From Roseomonas sp. (lineage in GTDB: Bacteria; Pseudomonadota; Alphaproteobacteria; Acetobacterales; Acetobacteraceae): DNA of 53,799 nt. The notes under the pieces were generated by a model. That model worked only from the letters and a program-made list of their open reading frames with translations. It was not told the DNA's origin and searched no databases. Each line of letters opens with the position of its first letter. Position 1 is the first letter of the stretch. The position numbers and the translations under genes are program-made. Shown in pieces: positions 16,453 to 25,517 of this stretch. Where the stretch lies: contig JADCEV010000009.1 of assembly GCA_020249865.1 (NCBI GenBank), forward strand, positions 1 through 53,799, read 5' to 3'.

Positions 16453-17262
16453 ATGCGTTCGGTCATCTGTCATTTCTTCAATGAGGCCTATCTCCTGCCC
16501 TGGTGGCTGAAACATCATGTGCCGATCTTTGATCACGGGGTGATGATAGATCACGGGTCAACCGATGGTTCCGCCGATATCATTCGCCATTACGCGCCGC
16601 ATTGGCGGCTTGTTCATACGCGCCTCATGAAATTCAATGTTGCGCTCAATGATTTGGAAGTGATGCGCTATGAGGAGGAACTGCCAGGCTGGAAGATTGC
16701 ACTCAATGTCACGGAATTCCTGATCAACGCCATCCCGCTGCAGGATATCGAAAAATACTGCGTCGAGAAGGAATTCGATGGTTTCGGCTGTTCGGGTTTT
16801 GTGGCGGTGGACCTTGAGCCAGAGGAATTGCCACGCCATGAGAAAAACCTGCTACTGCAGAAGCCCTGGGCGATTGATGACAACAAGATCACCGGGGCGC
16901 AGCAAAGGGTCGATGCCGGGCTGACCTCAATCCCTGAGAGGAATCGTTTCTACCACCGGGATCACGTTGGCATGTATCTTCCAGGCCGGCATCGGTCCTT
17001 TCATCCGGCGTCAACCCGGCGAAACCCCAATGTGCTTGTGGTGCATTTTCGCTATTCGCCGTGGAACGCCGAAGCACTGAAACGCAAGATGCAGATACTG
17101 GATCGGGTTGATCCCAAGGATTTGGCGCGCGGTTGGGGCATCCAGCACGCCAGCAAGGCGGATCAATTGGAACGTGAGCGCCAGAAAGTCATGCCACTGG
17201 CGGAAGATTTGCGCGAACATCCCATCGCGTCACGTAGTGCCGCGTTCAAAAAAACGCTTTGA
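16453..17262 (+). CDS. Glycosyltransferase family 2-like protein
   Basis: A 269-residue protein of the Glyco_tranf_2_4 (GT2/GT92-like) type. The N-terminus reads CHFFNEAYLLPWWLKHH, then IDHGSTDGSADIIRHYAP, where D33 and D38 occupy the place of the nucleotide-sugar and metal-binding acidic residues. It ends in a basic region without membrane segments. It is the third of three abutting genes and probably transfers the sugar made or modified upstream. Downstream, 36 bp separate its stop from the first copy of the lepA-derived repeat at 17299. No terminator hairpin is visible in that gap. Confidence 0.82.
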   Translation: MRSVICHFFNEAYLLPWWLKHHVPIFDHGVMIDHGSTDGSADIIRHYAPHWRLVHTRLMKFNVALNDLEVMRYEEELPGWKIALNVTEFLINAIPLQDIEKYCVEKEFDGFGCSGFVAVDLEPEELPRHEKNLLLQKPWAIDDNKITGAQQRVDAGLTSIPERNRFYHRDHVGMYLPGRHRSFHPASTRRNPNVLVVHFRYSPWNAEALKRKMQILDRVDPKDLARGWGIQHASKADQLERERQKVMPLAEDLREHPIASRSAAFKKTL

Positions 17263-17298
17263 CGGGACTTTTCAATCGCAATTCCGCGCCGAATTCTC

Positions 17299-17337
17299 TC
17301 AGCTATCCATCTTCAGCGCGGCAATGAAGGCGCTTTG
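17299..17337. repeat. 39-bp direct repeat, distal copy of the lepA 3' end
   Basis: Exact match over 39 bases to 18472-18510, starting TCAGCTATCCATC and ending GGCGCTTTG. Flanking bases differ at both ends. It is a displaced copy of the last 13 codons of lepA including its stop (read on the minus strand). Within it AGCGC (17315-17319) and GCGCT (17330-17334) form a small dyad with a 10-base spacer, loosely like a recombinase core site. Confidence 0.95.
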
Positions 17338-17369
17338 GCAAGGTTATTGAAGCTTTCCAATTATCTTCT

Positions 17370-18392
17370 TTATTCTTTCACTGAGGTCGGAACAGCTTGG
17401 GGTGTTGAAACCAGGAGTACCACATCTTCGGTACGAAAGCGTATCGTACGCGACGATTTTGCAAGATAAGTAAAGGTAGCGGTCTGATAATTGAGCGAGC
17501 CTTCCAACATTGCGTCTGCGGACAATGCCAAGGGTGCTGGAAGCGCTCTCCGCGAGACTTCGGATAATGCCAATGCCACAGGTTGGGGTTTTGCTCCCCC
17601 GAATTTGGCCTCGATGTTATTGAATATCAGAGCGCCAAACGCAGATGATACTATTATGAAGAAGGTTAAGGCGTACAAGGAGTGAAAAGAAAAATTGTCC
17701 AAAGATGGGACATACCTATTTATTTTATCAAGAACCACATTTCCTACTACGAACATTATAACAAATACCACAAACACAGTATTTGTGGTTCCGGATTTCA
17801 GAGTCGCATAGAAGCAAATGATAGCAGTAGTCATGCCTATCAATTTCAGCAATTCAGTTATTTTTGGGAAATTTACGTCAAAATCCGTAATATCGATGAT
17901 GTAAAATACTCCAAATATTACAAACGGGGCCCATCCAATGGCAAAAAAAACCTGACGGTCGATCGCAATCATTGTGTACAGCAAAGTCGAAAGACAGAGA
18001 TGGTAGGCGACGACGATCAAGGAATTGATAAAAAACAAGAATTTCCAGAAAGATGCCTTGGGAAACAACTGCGCGCGCTCAAGATCGCGTGCCAACCACT
18101 TCGGTCCGAGAAACAGGGAGCGACCAGCAAAAAGATAAAAGCAGATCAAGAAAAATAGAAAGTGCGCACTCGCAATAAAATAATGCATATTGATAAACTC
18201 AAAATCAATGATTCCGTGCGTCGCAAGATTACTGTTCGTGACAAGGAACCCTGTTATATAAAAAATACCGGCAATAAATGGATACGCTGCTGCGCCAAGA
18301 TGTTTAAAAATACCTTTTGACGATTCTCCTAACGGAGAAAGAACGTTCGGATCCGCCGCGGTTACCACGGTTGATTCGTCCTTTGCGTTCAT
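17370..18392 (-). CDS. Unknown multi-spanning membrane protein, AT-rich, probable cargo gene
   Basis: A 340-residue protein of unrecognised family. About seven hydrophobic segments lie near residues 33-53, 70-90, 116-143, 148-168, 181-199, 205-222 and 238-258, followed by a hydrophilic C-terminal tail of about 80 residues that opens with KFGGAKPQPVALALSE and has beta-rich TATFTYLAKSSRTIRFR and TEDVVLLVST. The coding sequence is far more AT-rich than its neighbours, and it lies alone between the two lepA-end repeats, both signs of transfer. The ATG at 18392 follows AAGGGGAAGAG. An upstream ATG at 18446 with GAAGG is the alternative and would add 18 residues. Defence or stress cargo is a guess only. 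Confidence 0.8.
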   Translation of the reverse strand: MNAKDESTVVTAADPNVLSPLGESSKGIFKHLGAAAYPFIAGIFYITGFLVTNSNLATHGIIDFEFINMHYFIASAHFLFFLICFYLFAGRSLFLGPKWLARDLERAQLFPKASFWKFLFFINSLIVVAYHLCLSTLLYTMIAIDRQVFFAIGWAPFVIFGVFYIIDITDFDVNFPKITELLKLIGMTTAIICFYATLKSGTTNTVFVVFVIMFVVGNVVLDKINRYVPSLDNFSFHSLYALTFFIIVSSAFGALIFNNIEAKFGGAKPQPVALALSEVSRRALPAPLALSADAMLEGSLNYQTATFTYLAKSSRTIRFRTEDVVLLVSTPQAVPTSVKE

Positions 18393-18471
18393 CTCTTCCC
18401 CTTTGATGGTAACGGCATGCGATCCCAGTTTGGAATGGCTGAACATGGATGCCTTCTACAGTTACCCAATA

Positions 18472-18510
18472 TCAGCTATCCATCTTCAGCGCGGCAATGA
18501 AGGCGCTTTG
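18472..18510. repeat. 39-bp direct repeat, native copy at the lepA 3' end
   Basis: The native copy comprises the final codons and TGA stop of lepA (read on the minus strand). It is identical to 17299-17337, which lies 1173 bp away. The dyad AGCGC/GCGCT falls at 18488-18492 and 18503-18507. Confidence 0.95.
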
Positions 18511-20277
18511 CGGGATTTCCACCTTGCCGAATTGCCGCATGCGCTTCTTGCCTTCCTTCTGCTTTTCCAGAAGCTTGCGCTTGCGGGTGATGTCACCGCC
18601 GTAACACTTCGCCGTCACATCCTTGGAGAGCGCCGAGATCGTCTCACGCGCAATCACGCGCCCGCCAATCGCCGCCTGGATCGGGATTTTGAACAATTGG
18701 CGCGGAATCAGATCCTTCAATTTTTCGCAAATCTGCCGCCCGCGGCGTTCCGCCTGGCTGCGATGCGCCATGAAGGCCAGCGCATCCACAGGTTCGTTAT
18801 TCACCAGGATGGAAATCTTCACCAGATCGCCTTCGTCATAGCCATCCATCTGATAATCGAAGGAAGCATAGCCGCGTGAGACTGACTTCAGCCGATCATA
18901 GAAATCGAACACCACCTCATTCAACGGTATGCGATAGACCAGCATGGCCCGCGACCCGACATAGGTCAGTTCCACCTGCTGCCCGCGGCGTTCGTTGCAA
19001 AGGGCCAGCACGGCGCCGAGGTAATCATCGGGCAGCATGATGGTCGCCTTGATCCAGGGTTCTTCAATGTGATCAAGCACGCTGCCATCGGGCATATCGG
19101 CAGGGTTGTGCAATTCGAATATTTCGCCATTCGTCTTGTGCACCTTGTACACAACCGAAGGCGCGGTCGCGATCAGATCGAGATCGAATTCGCGCGAAAG
19201 CCGTTCCTGCACGATTTCCAAATGCAGAAGGCCGAGGAAGCCGCAGCGAAAGCCGAAGCCAAGCGCGGCGCTGGTTTCCGGTTCATAATGGAAGGACGCG
19301 TCATTCAGCCGGAGCTTGCCAAGGGATTCACGCAGCTTTTCGAAATCATCTGCATCCACCGGGTAAAGCCCGCACCACACCACGGGGATGGAGGGTTTGA
19401 AGCCGGCCAAAGCCTCTGCCGCCGGATTGCGATCATCCGTGATGGTATCGCCAACATTGGTATCGGCCACGGTTTTGATCGCAGCCGTCACATAGCCCAT
19501 CTCTCCAGGCCCAAGGCTTTCCACCGGCACCAGCTTCGGCGTGAAGACGCCGACCTGTTCAATGGTATGCACGGAACCGGATGACATCATGCGAATGCGC
19601 TGACCCTTGCGCAAATGGCCATCCTTCACACGCACCAGGATAATGACTCCAAGATAGGCATCATACCAGCTATCCACCAGCAAGGCCTTTGTGGTGGCGG
19701 CGGCATCGCCTTTCGGCGGCGGCAGGCGTTCCACAATCGCTTCCAGCACGCCTTCGATATTGAGCCCCGTCTTGGCGCTGATCATCACCGCGTCCGAAGC
19801 ATCAAGCCCGATCACATCTTCGATCTGCTGCTTCACGCGATCAGGCTCTGCCGCCGGCAGGTCAATCTTGTTCAGCACCGGCACAATCTCATGCCCTGCA
19901 TCAATCGCCTGATAGACATTGGCAAGTGTCTGCGCCTCAACCCCCTGGGACGCATCCACCACCAGAAGCGAACCCTCACAGGCGGCAAGCGATCGGCTGA
20001 CTTCATAGGCGAAGTCCACATGGCCGGGCGTGTCCATCAAATTCAGCACATAGATTTTACCATCCTTGGCAGGATAGGTCAGGCGAACGGTCTGTGCCTT
20101 GATGGAGATGCCGCGCTCCCGCTCCAGCTCCATATTATCCAGGACCTGTTCCTTCATTTCGCGCGCGGAAAGCGCCCCGGTGGCCTGGATCAGCCTATCG
20201 GCAAGCGTGGATTTGCCATGATCAATATGGGCAATGATCGAGAAATTGCGGATCAGCGAAAGCGGCGTGTCAGTCAT
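18472..20277 (-). CDS. lepA: Elongation factor 4 (LepA)
   Basis: A 601-residue translational GTPase of normal LepA length. The P-loop [10 protein letters not shown] is at about 16-25, GISI and DTPGHVDF are switch regions, NKID is the guanine-specificity loop, and the LepA-specific C-terminal domain ends with [17 protein letters not shown] and [16 protein letters not shown]4 binds ribosomes and back-translocates or aids assembly under stress. An upstream in-frame extension to 20355 is rejected, because [20 protein letters not shown] at 20277 is the canonical start. The MFS gene lies upstream on the same strand with 87 bp between. The last 13 codons and stop form the native copy of the direct repeat. 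Confidence 0.98.
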   Translation of the reverse strand: MTDTPLSLIRNFSIIAHIDHGKSTLADRLIQATGALSAREMKEQVLDNMELERERGISIKAQTVRLTYPAKDGKIYVLNLMDTPGHVDFAYEVSRSLAACEGSLLVVDASQGVEAQTLANVYQAIDAGHEIVPVLNKIDLPAAEPDRVKQQIEDVIGLDASDAVMISAKTGLNIEGVLEAIVERLPPPKGDAAATTKALLVDSWYDAYLGVIILVRVKDGHLRKGQRIRMMSSGSVHTIEQVGVFTPKLVPVESLGPGEMGYVTAAIKTVADTNVGDTITDDRNPAAEALAGFKPSIPVVWCGLYPVDADDFEKLRESLGKLRLNDASFHYEPETSAALGFGFRCGFLGLLHLEIVQERLSREFDLDLIATAPSVVYKVHKTNGEIFELHNPADMPDGSVLDHIEEPWIKATIMLPDDYLGAVLALCNERRGQQVELTYVGSRAMLVYRIPLNEVVFDFYDRLKSVSRGYASFDYQMDGYDEGDLVKISILVNNEPVDALAFMAHRSQAERRGRQICEKLKDLIPRQLFKIPIQAAIGGRVIARETISALSKDVTAKCYGGDITRKRKLLEKQKEGKKRMRQFGKVEIPQSAFIAALKMDS

Positions 20278-20364
20278 GATGGTCCCGGGGGTGCCGGCGC
20301 GGAGTAGCGCTGGCCTTTTCAAGGGCGGAGATAAGGCAGCAGGGCCGGAAGTCAAACACCCGCC

Positions 20365-21540
20365 TTAACCTGGGCGGGGTAGCAAGGGGGCTAACCTCCA
20401 CATTGCCCAGGCGCCAAGCAGCGGCCCGATGCCCAGCAGCGCAAAACCCGCCGACATGCCAAGCATTTCCATGGCCCGCGGCAAGGCCCAGATCGTGCCC
20501 GCGGTCAGCAAAAAGCCAAGCGCGGTCTGCACCGTCAGCATGGTGCCGACGTAATCGGGGGGCGAAAGGCTCACGATACAGGCGGAAAACTGCGCGGAAT
20601 CGGCCACCACGGTCAGCCCCCAGATGAAGGCAATCGCCAGCGCCAGCATGGGCCAGGCGCTGGCCGGGCCGATCAGCAGCGCGCAGGAACCCGAAGCCAG
20701 CATGCAGGCGCCGGCCACCTTGGCGCGATTCCAGCGATCAGCCGCCAGCCCCGCCAGGACGCAGCCCAAGGCGCCGGCCGCCACCACGGCGAAAACCCAG
20801 GGACCAATGGCGGGGCTTTCCAGCACAGCGGCCAGGAAAACCCCAATCCAGGCCCACATGGCATAGAGTTCCCACATATGGCCAAGATAGCCGAGATTGG
20901 CCAAGCGTAGCCCCCTGTTGCGCCAGGCTTCCAGCATCTGCGCCGGGCGAAAGGGCGGCCGGGCGCCAAGCAAAGGCCCCGGCTGAAACCCCAAGATCAG
21001 CGCCCCGCCAAGGGCGGCCAGCACCCCTGCCCCGACATAGGCCGCGCGCCAATCCAAGGCCCCAAACAAGGATGGCAGCGCATGGGGCAGCGCGGAACCG
21101 AGCGTCACCGCGCCCACCACCAGCCCAATCAGCAGGCCCAAATCCCCCTTGGCCCAGGAAGCGGCGAGCTTCATGCCAACCGGATAAACCCCCGCCATGG
21201 CCGCACCTGCGATGAAACGGAGCATCAGCGCCGCGCCCCCCGCCGGTGCCACCATTATTTGCGCCAGCGTCGCCCCCGCCGCCAGCAAGGCGCAGCCCAG
21301 AAACAACCAGCGCGCCGGCCAACGATCCGCCAATGAGAAAACCGCACTCACCAGCGTGCCAAAGACAAAGCCCAATTGGACAGAGGCCGTCAGCCAGGCG
21401 GCGCGGCTTGGCGTGATCAGCCCTGCGGCCAATAGCGCCGGCACTGCGGCGGTACCGGCAAACCAGACGGAGAGCGTCAGCACAATCGCGCCCACCAACA
21501 GCGCCATATTGCGGCGCTTGCTGCCGGGTGCGGTGATCAT
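20365..21540 (-). CDS. MFS transporter
   Basis: A 391-residue, strongly hydrophobic protein with roughly twelve predicted membrane helices, consistent with the major facilitator superfamily (CynX/NimT-like or YbfB-like appearance). Recognisable MFS features are the FSLADRWPARWLF loop after helix 2 and GLAADRWNRAKVAG after the seventh or eighth helix. The substrate is unknown. The ATG at 21540 is preferred; an open frame continues upstream to 21687 without further membrane segments. It is divergent from the ABC-transporter/Hyu operon starting at 21715 and co-directional with lepA. Opposite-strand ORFs here are shadows of the GC-rich frame. Confidence 0.87.
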   Translation of the reverse strand: MITAPGSKRRNMALLVGAIVLTLSVWFAGTAAVPALLAAGLITPSRAAWLTASVQLGFVFGTLVSAVFSLADRWPARWLFLGCALLAAGATLAQIMVAPAGGAALMLRFIAGAAMAGVYPVGMKLAASWAKGDLGLLIGLVVGAVTLGSALPHALPSLFGALDWRAAYVGAGVLAALGGALILGFQPGPLLGARPPFRPAQMLEAWRNRGLRLANLGYLGHMWELYAMWAWIGVFLAAVLESPAIGPWVFAVVAAGALGCVLAGLAADRWNRAKVAGACMLASGSCALLIGPASAWPMLALAIAFIWGLTVVADSAQFSACIVSLSPPDYVGTMLTVQTALGFLLTAGTIWALPRAMEMLGMSAGFALLGIGPLLGAWAMWRLAPLLPRPG

Positions 21541-21714
21541 GCCTGGCCATCCCCTGCGGCATGGTGTTTGGGTAGGATCAGACAAATAGCGCTGAGCATC
21601 TGCCAAACTGTCGCCCCTATGGGTGAGGTGGCGCATTTCTGGCTTTTCTTCCCTCTGGCCAATTGGCAAAGCCTGGGGCATGACCATGTCCGGCTCATAA
21701 CAGGGGAGTCTCCA

Positions 21715-22926
21715 ATGTCCACTTTCAGCCTTTCCCGGCGGCAGGCGCTGCTGGCTGCTCCGGCTCTGCTTGCTGCCCCCGCCATTGCGCAGGCGCAGCC
21801 GCGCGCCGTCAAGCTTGGCATTATCCAGCCCGTGACCGGCGCGCTGGCGCAGGATGGCGAATATGGTCGCCTGGGCGCGGAGCTTGCCATTGCCGATATC
21901 AATGCCGGCGGCGGTATCCGGGCATTGGGCGGCGCGCCGATTGAAATGGTGTTCGGCGATGCACGCTCCACCCCCGATGGCGGCGTGGCCGAGGTTGAGA
22001 AAATGCAGGCCGAGGGCGTGCTCGCGATTGTGGGCGGCTTCGCAAGCCCGATCTGCCTCGCCGCTTCGCAGGCCGCGTCGCGCTATGACCTGCCTTATAT
22101 TGTTGATGTCGGCGTGTCCGATCAGATCGTCTCTCGTGGCTTGACGAATACCTTCCGCTTCGGGCCTGGCTTTGGCACCGTGACGGCAACGGCCTTGGAT
22201 AATATGGTCGCGATCACTGATGCCGCCGGCAAGCCTTCACGCACCGCGGTGATTGTGCATGAGGATGGTTTGTTCGGGTCCGGCATGGCGCGCTTGCTCA
22301 ATGCCGAATTGCCCAAGCGCGGCTTTCAGGTGCTGGAGACGATTGCGCACCCAACCCCATCGCGTGACATGTCCAATGTGGCGCTGCGTATCAGGGCGCT
22401 CAATCCCGATCTGATCATCCCGTCATCCTATTACGCGGAATTCGTGCTGCTGTCGCAAACCTTGCAGCAGCGGCGCATTCGCCCGAAGGGTATCTATTGC
22501 ATCCTGAATGGCGCGGCTTCCAATTTCCGTTTCGTGCGGGAATTCCCGGAAGCGGCCAATCTGGTGATGGATTGCAACCATTGGGCCGATCCACGAAAAG
22601 CCAAGACCGCCGAATTGCGCCGGCGCGTGGAAGCGCAAAACCGCTTCTGGCTTTACAATGTGCCGCTGAATTATTCTGCCGTGATGCTGTTCGCTGATGC
22701 GCTGGAACGCGCGGGCCGGGCGGATCGTGGTGCGTTGATCCAGGCGCTGGCGGCAACGGGTGCTGGCTTTGATCGCCACATCATGCCCTATGGGCCGACG
22801 CAATTCGTCAATGGCCAAAATCAGGGCGGCAGGCCGGTGAATACCCAGGTGCAAAGCGGCGATATCAAGGTGATCTTCCCGCGCGATTTTGCGGACGCCC
22901 AGCCGACCTATCCCGTCACCGGCTGA
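21715..22926 (+). CDS. Branched-chain amino-acid-type ABC transporter substrate-binding protein
   Basis: A 403-residue periplasmic binding protein of the LivJ/LivK (Peripla_BP_6) family. The leader LSRRQALLAAPALLAAPAIAQAQ has a twin-arginine-like SRRQAL and ends AQAQ. The mature part begins VKLGIIQPVTGALAQDGEY, with INAGGGIRALGG and AIVGGFASPICLAASQAA typical of the fold. It delivers amino acids, amides or aromatic ligands to the LivHMGF complex encoded next. The ATG at 21715 follows CAGGGGAGT. The 174-bp divergent region with the MFS gene contains a 10-bp palindrome GCCAATTGGC (21658-21667) that could be an operator. It is the first gene of a nine-gene operon. Confidence 0.93.
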   Translation: MSTFSLSRRQALLAAPALLAAPAIAQAQPRAVKLGIIQPVTGALAQDGEYGRLGAELAIADINAGGGIRALGGAPIEMVFGDARSTPDGGVAEVEKMQAEGVLAIVGGFASPICLAASQAASRYDLPYIVDVGVSDQIVSRGLTNTFRFGPGFGTVTATALDNMVAITDAAGKPSRTAVIVHEDGLFGSGMARLLNAELPKRGFQVLETIAHPTPSRDMSNVALRIRALNPDLIIPSSYYAEFVLLSQTLQQRRIRPKGIYCILNGAASNFRFVREFPEAANLVMDCNHWADPRKAKTAELRRRVEAQNRFWLYNVPLNYSAVMLFADALERAGRADRGALIQALAATGAGFDRHIMPYGPTQFVNGQNQGGRPVNTQVQSGDIKVIFPRDFADAQPTYPVTG

Positions 22927-22927
22927 G

Positions 22928-23803
22928 ATGGGCTACCCGCCCGAAATATTGCTGGAGGCCGTGGCAAACGGCCTCCTGATGGGGGCCGTCTATGGGCTGG
23001 TGGCGCTGGGCCTCACGCTGGTTTATGGCGTGTTGCACATCATCAATTTCGCCCATGGCGCGCTGCTGACGCTGGCAATGTACGCGGCCTTTGTCGCGCA
23101 TGGCGCTTTTGGGCTTGATCCCTATGCGGCGATGATCCCCTTGGCGGGGCTTTTTTTCGTGTTGGGCTATCTGGTGCAACGCCTGGTGATCGGCCCCGCC
23201 AGCCGCGGCGATGATTCCAATATGCTGCTGGTCACACTTGGGCTTTCGATCATCATCGAAAACGCCATGCTGGCGATTTTCCGGTCGGACACCATGACGC
23301 TGCGGCTGCCCTATGCCATGTCCATGGTGGAGCTTGGCGATGTGCTGCTTTCAGTGCCGCGGCTGATCGGCTTTGGCGTGACGCTGCTGCTGGCGGTTTT
23401 GTTGTTTGTGCTGATGACGCGCACCGATACGGGCCGCGCCATTCGCGCTGTGGCGAAGGAACGCACCGGCGCGGCTTTGGTTGGCATTGATGTCGCGCAT
23501 ATCTATGCGGTGACCTTTGGCATCGGCACGGCCTGTCTTGCCATCGCCGCCTGTCTTTTGCTGCCGTCCTTCTATGTCTCGCCCCGTGTGGGCAATGCCT
23601 TTGTGCTGGTGGCTTTCACCATTGTGGTTCTGGGTGGCATGGGCAGCGTGACGGGGGCATTGCTGGGCGGGCTGTTCATCGGCGTGGTGGAAAGCCTTTC
23701 CGGCCTTTATTTCGGCGATAGCCTTGGGCAGATCGGGATTTTTCTGATCTTTATCCTTGTGCTGCTGCTGCGCCCGACTGGGCTGTTCGGGGCGCGCGCA
23801 TGA
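22928..23803 (+). CDS. ABC transporter permease, LivH type
   Basis: A 291-residue inner-membrane permease of the LivH family. It opens with ILLEAVANGLLMGAVYGLVA and carries ALGLTLVYGVLHIINFAHG, the conserved LivH signature. It ends in IFILVLLLRPTGLFGARA, typical of the family. About eight hydrophobic segments are evident. It pairs with the LivM-type permease encoded next, whose ATG overlaps its stop (ATGA). The start at 22928 lies one base after the stop of the binding-protein gene. Substrate specificity lies in the binding protein rather than here. Confidence 0.93.
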   Translation: MGYPPEILLEAVANGLLMGAVYGLVALGLTLVYGVLHIINFAHGALLTLAMYAAFVAHGAFGLDPYAAMIPLAGLFFVLGYLVQRLVIGPASRGDDSNMLLVTLGLSIIIENAMLAIFRSDTMTLRLPYAMSMVELGDVLLSVPRLIGFGVTLLLAVLLFVLMTRTDTGRAIRAVAKERTGAALVGIDVAHIYAVTFGIGTACLAIAACLLLPSFYVSPRVGNAFVLVAFTIVVLGGMGSVTGALLGGLFIGVVESLSGLYFGDSLGQIGIFLIFILVLLLRPTGLFGARA

Positions 23804-24759
23804 CCGCCCGCGAAACCCTGCCCATTCTGGGCTTTCTGGTGGCCGCCGTGCTGGTTTCGCTATTCGTGACCAGCAATGTGGTGCTGAATTTTCTGGTATT
23901 CACGCTGATCCTGGCGATTGCGGCGCAGGGGTGGAATCTGCTCGGCGGTTATGGCGGGCAATATTCCTTCGGCCATGCGGCGTTTTTCGGCATGGGCGCT
24001 TATGTGAGTGCCATTCTGCAACAGCGCTTTGGCGTGAATGCCTATCCGGCGGCGGCCTTTGGAATCGCTGCCGCCGCGCTGCTTGGCTATGCGATAGGTG
24101 CCATGGTGTTTCGCGCTGGGCTGCGCGGTTCCTATTTCGCGCTGGTGACGCTGGCCTTTGCCGAGGTGCTGCGCATCATGGCCAATGCAGCAGAGATCAC
24201 GGGCGGTGCGGCGGGCTTGCTGATCAGCCTCAATCTCGGGGCGGGCAATCTGCAATTTGCCAATCGCTCAAGCTTTTTGATTTTGGCTGCGGTGCTGTTG
24301 GCGCTTGCCATGCTGATCACGCTGGCTTTGGAGAAAAGCCGGCTTGGTGCGCAGCTTGTGGCGGTGCGGGAAAACGAAGCGGCGGCGGCGGCACTTGGCG
24401 TGGATATTCTGGCGGTAAAGCTGCGTGCCATCAGCCTATCCGCCGCACTGACAGGCGCGGCGGGGGCGCTTTATGCGCAGTACTTCCTTTATATTGACAG
24501 CAATATTGCCTTCGGCACCTGGATTTCGGTGGAGGCTCTGCTGGCGCCCACCATTGGCGGTGCGGGTACGGTCTTTGGCCCGCTGATTGGTGCGCTGATC
24601 CTGCAAGGCCTCAGTGAGGGGACGAAGATGCTGATCGGCAAAATCCCCGGCGTTGATCTGATCATCTTTGGTGCGCTGCTGATCCTGGTGGTGCGCTTTC
24701 CGTTGCACCGCATTCCGGGCGTCATCGCTGCGCGCTGGCGCGGCAAGGGGGCGCCATGA
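23800..24759 (+). CDS. ABC transporter permease, LivM type
   Basis: A 319-residue permease of the LivM family. The conserved region WNLLGGYGGQYSFGHAAFFG is diagnostic, and GAMVFRAGLRGSYFALVTL and a loop AVRENEAAAAALGVDILAVK (contact to the ATPases) are also present. The C-terminus LIFGALLILVVRFPLHRIPG matches the family. It overlaps the preceding permease and the following ATPase gene by four bases each, so stoichiometric translation of the complex is likely. Confidence 0.93.
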   Translation: MTARETLPILGFLVAAVLVSLFVTSNVVLNFLVFTLILAIAAQGWNLLGGYGGQYSFGHAAFFGMGAYVSAILQQRFGVNAYPAAAFGIAAAALLGYAIGAMVFRAGLRGSYFALVTLAFAEVLRIMANAAEITGGAAGLLISLNLGAGNLQFANRSSFLILAAVLLALAMLITLALEKSRLGAQLVAVRENEAAAAALGVDILAVKLRAISLSAALTGAAGALYAQYFLYIDSNIAFGTWISVEALLAPTIGGAGTVFGPLIGALILQGLSEGTKMLIGKIPGVDLIIFGALLILVVRFPLHRIPGVIAARWRGKGAP

Positions 24760-25517
24760 CAGGGCAAGGGCGGGACCCCGCTTTCCTCGCGGTGCGTGAT
24801 CTCACCAAGCGCTTTGGCGGGCTGACGGCGGTATCTGAAGCAACCTTCGATGTCCGGGAAGGTTCCATCACCGGGTTGATCGGCCCAAATGGTGCGGGCA
24901 AGACGACGCTTTTCGCCATGATCGCGGGCTTTGAACCACCAAGCGCTGGCCTGGTGTTGCTGGATGGTGAGGAAATCACCGGCCGCAAGCCACATGATCT
25001 GGCGAAGCTTGGCCTGGCGCGCACTTTCCAGATTGTGCAGCCTTTCGCTGGGCTTTCTGTGCGCGAGAATATCGCCGTTGGAGCCTTTCTGCGCCTGCCC
25101 AAGCGCCGCGATGCCTTGGCCTTGGCGGAAGAGGTAGGCCAGCGCCTTGGCCTTGGCCCGCAATTGGACAAACCCGCGGCGGCGCTCACGGTGGCTGGGC
25201 GTAAGCGCCTGGAAGTGGCGCGCGCACTCGCCACACGCCCGCGCATTCTGTTGTTGGATGAGGTATTGGCGGGGCTCAATCCATCGGAGCTGCGTGATTT
25301 TCTGCCGGTGCTGCAGGATATTCGCGCGGGTGGCGTCACCATCCTGATGATCGAACATGTGATGCAGGCGGTGATGAGCCTGTGCGAATATGTGCATGTG
25401 ATTTCCGGGGGGCGTATCATTGCCTCGGGCGAAGCGGCTGAGGTGGTGGGCAATCCCGCCGTCATTGAGGCCTATTTGGGCCATGGCGCGGCGCAAAGGT
25501 TGGCCGGCCATGCTTGA
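24756..25517 (+). CDS. ABC transporter ATP-binding protein, LivG type
   Basis: A 253-residue ABC ATPase of the LivG branch. The Walker A is GPNGAGKTT, the Walker B region RILLLDEVLAGL, the family signature loop VAGRKRLEVARALA, and the switch histidine lies in MIEHVMQAVMSL. The C-terminal block AYLGHGA is typical of LivG. The canonical LSGGQ is replaced by LTVAGRKR, a common LivG variation. It forms a heterodimer with the LivF-type protein, whose start codon lies within its last nine bases. Confidence 0.93.
   Translation: MTGQGRDPAFLAVRDLTKRFGGLTAVSEATFDVREGSITGLIGPNGAGKTTLFAMIAGFEPPSAGLVLLDGEEITGRKPHDLAKLGLARTFQIVQPFAGLSVRENIAVGAFLRLPKRRDALALAEEVGQRLGLGPQLDKPAAALTVAGRKRLEVARALATRPRILLLDEVLAGLNPSELRDFLPVLQDIRAGGVTILMIEHVMQAVMSLCEYVHVISGGRIIASGEAAEVVGNPAVIEAYLGHGAAQRLAGHA

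Larger units (their letters stand above)
17299..18471. mobile_element. Putative integrated AT-rich cargo element at the lepA 3' end
   Basis: This 1173-bp unit starts with a 39-bp copy of the lepA 3' end and stops where the native lepA end begins at 18472. Between the two copies lies a single membrane protein gene in visibly AT-rich sequence: hand counts give 18/60 G+C at 17701-17760 and 22/60 at 18181-18240, against 35/60 at 18541-18600 inside lepA. Insertion into a conserved gene's 3' end with a duplicated end that keeps the gene intact is the geometry of tyrosine-recombinase elements at tRNA or gene 3' ends. No integrase, transposase or terminal inverted repeat is present, so movement would need help in trans. 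An ancient remnant or a non-recombinase duplication is possible. Confidence 0.6.

Noticed and set aside
17491-18158. Plus-strand ORFs of 64 and 158 aa inside the AT-rich insert
   Set aside because: The minus-strand frame has a ribosome-binding site and coherent membrane segments; the plus frames are low-complexity antisense readings.
17299-18510. Classical insertion sequence
   Set aside because: No transposase, no terminal inverted repeats and a 39-bp repeat is far longer than usual IS target duplications. The repeat is a gene 3' end.
20359-20378. Terminator between the MFS gene and lepA (CCCGCC/GGCGGG)
   Set aside because: Stem of only 6 bp with the MFS stop codon inside its loop and only a weak TGTTTG afterwards; not strong enough to list.
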